A stretch of DNA of 64,000 bases, from the NCBI RefSeq assembly GCF_023856365.1, contig NW_026042461.1, positions 1-64,000 of the forward strand. Direction: 5' to 3'. The stretch comes from Brienomyrus brachyistius (lineage: Eukaryota; Chordata; Actinopteri; Osteoglossiformes; Mormyridae). The notes beneath the pieces were generated by a model that searched no databases, was not told where the DNA came from, and saw only the letters and a program-made list of their open reading frames with translations. Positions 60,923-64,000 of the stretch are shown piece after piece. A program made the position numbers and the translations under genes. The first letter of the stretch is position 1. Each line of letters begins with the position of its first letter.

Positions 60923-62091
60923 CACTGAACAAAAATATAAACGCAACACTTTTGTTTTTGCTCCCATTTTTCATGAGATGGACTTAAAGATCTACAATTC
61001 ATTCCAGATACACAATATTACCATTTCTCTCAAACATTTCTCACAAATCAGTCTAAATGTGTGATAGTGAGCACTTCTGCTTTGCTGAGATAATCCATCC
61101 CACCTCACAGGTGTGCCACATCAAGATGCTGATCTGACATCATGGGTAGTGCACAGGTGTACCTTATACTGCCCACAATAAAAGGCCACCTGGAATGTGC
61201 AGTTTTGTCTCACAGCAAAATGCCACAGATGCCACAAGCATTGAGGGAGCGTGCAATTGGCATGCTGACAGCAGGAATGTCAACCAGATCTGTTGCTCGT
61301 GCATTGAATGTTCATTTCTCAACCATAAGCCGTCTCCAAAGGCGTTTCAGAGAATATGGCAGTACATCCAACCGGCCTCACAACCGCAGACCACGTGTAA
61401 CCACACCAGCCCAGGACCTCCACATCCAGCAGGTTCACCTCCAAGATCGTCTGAGACCAGCCACTCAGACAGATGATGCACGGCCCCATGTTGCAAGGAT
61501 CTGTACACAGTTCTTGGAAGCTGAAAATGTCCCAGTTCTTGCATGGCCAGCATACTCACCGGACATGTCACCCGTTGAGCATGTTTGGGATGTGCTTGAC
61601 CGGCGTATACGACAGCGTGTACCAGTTCCCACTAATATCCAACAACTTCGCACAGCCATTGAAGAGGAGTGGACCAACATTCCACAGGCCACAATTGACA
61701 ATCTGATAAACTCTATGCGAAGAAGATGTGTTGCATTGTATGAGGCAAATGGTGGTCACACCAGATACTGACCGGTTCTGAGTCCCCAGACCCCCAATAA
61801 AGCAAAAAACTGCACATTCCAGGGTGGCCTTTTATTGTGGGCAGTATAAGGTACACCTGTGCACTACCCATGATGTCAGATCAGCATCTTGATGTGGCAC
61901 ACCTGTGAGGTGGGATGGATTATCTCAGCAAAGCAGAAGTGCTCACTATCACACATTTAGACTGATTTGTGAGAAATGTTTGAGAGAAATGGTAATATTG
62001 TGTATCTGGAATGAATTGTAGGTCTTTAAGTCCATCTCATGAAAAATGGGAGCAGAAACAAGAGTGTTTGCGTTTATATTTTTGTTCAGTA
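60923..62091 (+). mobile_element. Tc1 element with 285-bp inverted repeats, unit C
   Basis: Same element, 1,169 bp, with one C missing near 61190 (GCCACCTGG) and one extra T near the right end (GTGTTTGCG). Confidence 0.93.
61220..61771 (+). pseudogene. Internally deleted Tc1 transposase, unit C
   Basis: Same 183-residue frame as in unit A, with no amino-acid change seen. The single-base loss upstream lets the frame extend back to an ATG at 61142 in the inverted repeat, which is probably not used. Confidence 0.9.
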
Positions 62092-62301
62092 TATATATTT
62101 ATGGGTGTATCGAGACTAGATGGTCAGTATGGATAACTAAGGTGCACTAAAACTGGGTGAGCAGGCAAGGCATGTCACCCAGGTTGTGTGACAATTATTT
62201 TATATAAATGTATATATGTATATATATATTCCATCCACCATCCCTCCTTTACAGAGAACTTGCGTTATTTTTATTGTCCATTACGAAAAAAATAAAAAAA
62301 C

Positions 62302-62333
<32 letters not shown>

Positions 62334-62542
62334 TATTTATGGGTGTATCGAGACTAGATGGTCATTATGGATAACTAAGGTGCACTAAAACTGGGTGAGC
62401 AGGCAAGGCATGTCACCCAGGTTGTGTGACAATTATTTTATATAAATGTATAATATATATATATATATTCCATCCACCATCCCTCCTTTACGGAGAACTG
62501 CGTTATTTTTCTTTTCTATTGCTAATAAAAAAACTATATATA

Positions 62543-62622
<80 letters not shown>

Positions 62623-62812
62623 GGGTGTATCGAGACTAGATGGTCAGTATGGATAACTAAGGTGCACTAAAATTGGGTGAGCAGGCAAGGCATGTCACCC
62701 AGGTTGTGTGACAATTATTTTATATATATGCATATACATATTCCATCCACCATCCCTCCTTTATGGAGAACTGCGTTATTTTTATTGTCTATTGCAAAAA
62801 AAAAAACAGAAA

Positions 62813-62857
<45 letters not shown>

Positions 62858-62972
62858 TATTCATGGGTGTATCGAGACTAGATGGTCATTCTGGATAACT
62901 AAAGTGCACTAAAATTGGGTGAGCAGGCAAGGCATGTCACCCAGGTTGTGTGACAATTATTTTATATAAATG

Positions 62973-63018
<46 letters not shown>

Positions 63019-63451
63019 TCCATCCACCATCCCTCCTTTACGGAGAACTGCGTTATTTTTCTTTTTTATTGCTAATAAAAAAAACTATATATATATACAT
63101 ATATATTTATGGGTGTATCGAGACTAGATGGTCATTATGAATAACTAAGGTGCACTAAAATTGGGGTGAGCAGGCAAGGCATGTCACCACCCGGTTGTGT
63201 GACAATTATTTTATATATATATTCCATCCACCATCCCTCCTTTACGGAGGACTGCTTTATTTTTAATATCCATTGCGAAAAAAAAACACAAGAAAAAGAA
63301 AAAATATCTATATATATACATATATATTATATATATATATATATATGGGTGTGTCGAGACTAGATGGTCAGTATGGATAACTAAAGTGCACTAAAATTGG
63401 GTGAGCAGGCAAGGCATGTCACCCAGGTTGTGTGACAATTATTTTATATAA

Positions 63452-63499
<48 letters not shown>

Positions 63500-64000
63500 C
63501 ATCCACCATCCCTCCTTTACGGAGAACTGTGTTATTTTTCTTTTCTATTGCTAATAAAAAAACTATATATATGTACATATATATATATATATATATGGGT
63601 GTATCGAGACTAGTTGGTCATTATGGATAACTAAGTTGCACTAAAATTGGGTGAGCAGGCAAGGCATGTCACCCAGGTTGTGTGACAATTATTTTATATA
63701 TATGTATATATATATTCCATCCACCATCCCTCCTTTATGGAGAACTGCGCTATTTTTATTGTCTATTGCAAAAAAAAAAAAAAAAAAAAAACAATACATA
63801 TGTATACATATATATTTATGGGTGTATCGAGACTAGATGGTCATTATGAATAACTAAGGTGCACTAAAATTGGGTGAGCAGGCAAGGCATGTCACCCCGG
63901 TTGTTTGACAATTATTTTATATATATATTCCATCCACCATCCCTCCTTTACGGAGAACTGCGTTATTTTTATTGTCCATTGCGAAAAAAAAAAAACTATA
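62092..64000. repeat. AT-rich satellite block 4 (left end)
   Basis: Left part of the next array, with eight landmark copies before the window ends. The first monomers match the starts of blocks 2 and 3 in order and type. It carries scattered single-base insertions (for example near 63165 and 63188). Confidence 0.93.

Larger units (their letters stand above)
37108..62091. repeat. Macro-repeat unit C
   Basis: Complete unit of 24,984 bp. It is longer than unit B because of five more satellite monomers (18 against 13), a second tRNA-like cassette (48255-48327) and a 1.7 kb LINE-derived insertion (49221-50937). It also lacks about 20 bp near 58500 that A and B have. From 62092 the start of a fourth unit is seen. 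Confidence 0.95.

Noticed and set aside
15107..64000. Centromeric satellite with CENP-B box
   Set aside because: I looked for a TTCG-NNNN-A-NN-CGGG type motif in the monomer and saw none; the array is also short and interspersed with genes and transposons.

Overview
This window is vertebrate DNA, almost certainly from a ray-finned fish. It has intron-containing genes with GT/AG splice sites, Tc1 and hAT transposons, Ty3/gypsy and CR1/L2-type retroelement fragments, a tRNA-headed fish SINE, and long (TA)n and (CA)n tracts. The SINE variant resembles ones I associate with osteoglossomorphs (bony tongues, elephantfishes), but that is a weak guess. There are no bacterial-style genes or operons.

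The dominant structure is a macro-tandem repeat in one orientation. Unit A (1-15106) is cut at its left edge by the window. Unit B is 15107-37107 (22.0 kb), unit C is 37108-62091 (25.0 kb), and a fourth unit starts at 62092. Each unit holds, in order: an AT-rich satellite block; a (TA)n/(CA)n microsatellite; a Tc1-like relic; a minus-strand lysine-rich exon with a TATA/CCAAT promoter; a decayed Ty3/gypsy integrase end; in B and C only, a 4.5 kb module with a SINE, MITE-like elements and tRNA-like sequences; a minus-strand LTR with its leader; a minus-strand LINE fragment; a plus-strand four-exon chemerin-like (rarres2-like) gene; assorted repeat and gene fragments; a GC-rich proline-coding retroelement tail; and a Tc1 element with 285-bp inverted repeats and an internally deleted transposase. 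The next satellite block follows.

The only convincing host gene is the chemerin-like one. Its exon phases and six-cysteine layout fit the family, but all three copies share a one-base frameshift in exon 1, and copy B also lacks the start ATG. It is therefore an amplified pseudogene, or a gene with an unusual exon 1. The lysine-rich exon is a second, unidentified candidate.

Differences between units record events after the amplification: a 4,471-bp deletion in A with 3-bp microhomology, a 1,717-bp LINE-derived insertion in C with a 5-bp target duplication, 13 versus 18 satellite monomers in B and C, duplication of a tRNA-like cassette in C, and many single-base homopolymer differences that may be sequencing or polishing errors. 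I see no coherent new molecular system. The noteworthy object is the nested, satellite-bounded amplification unit itself.
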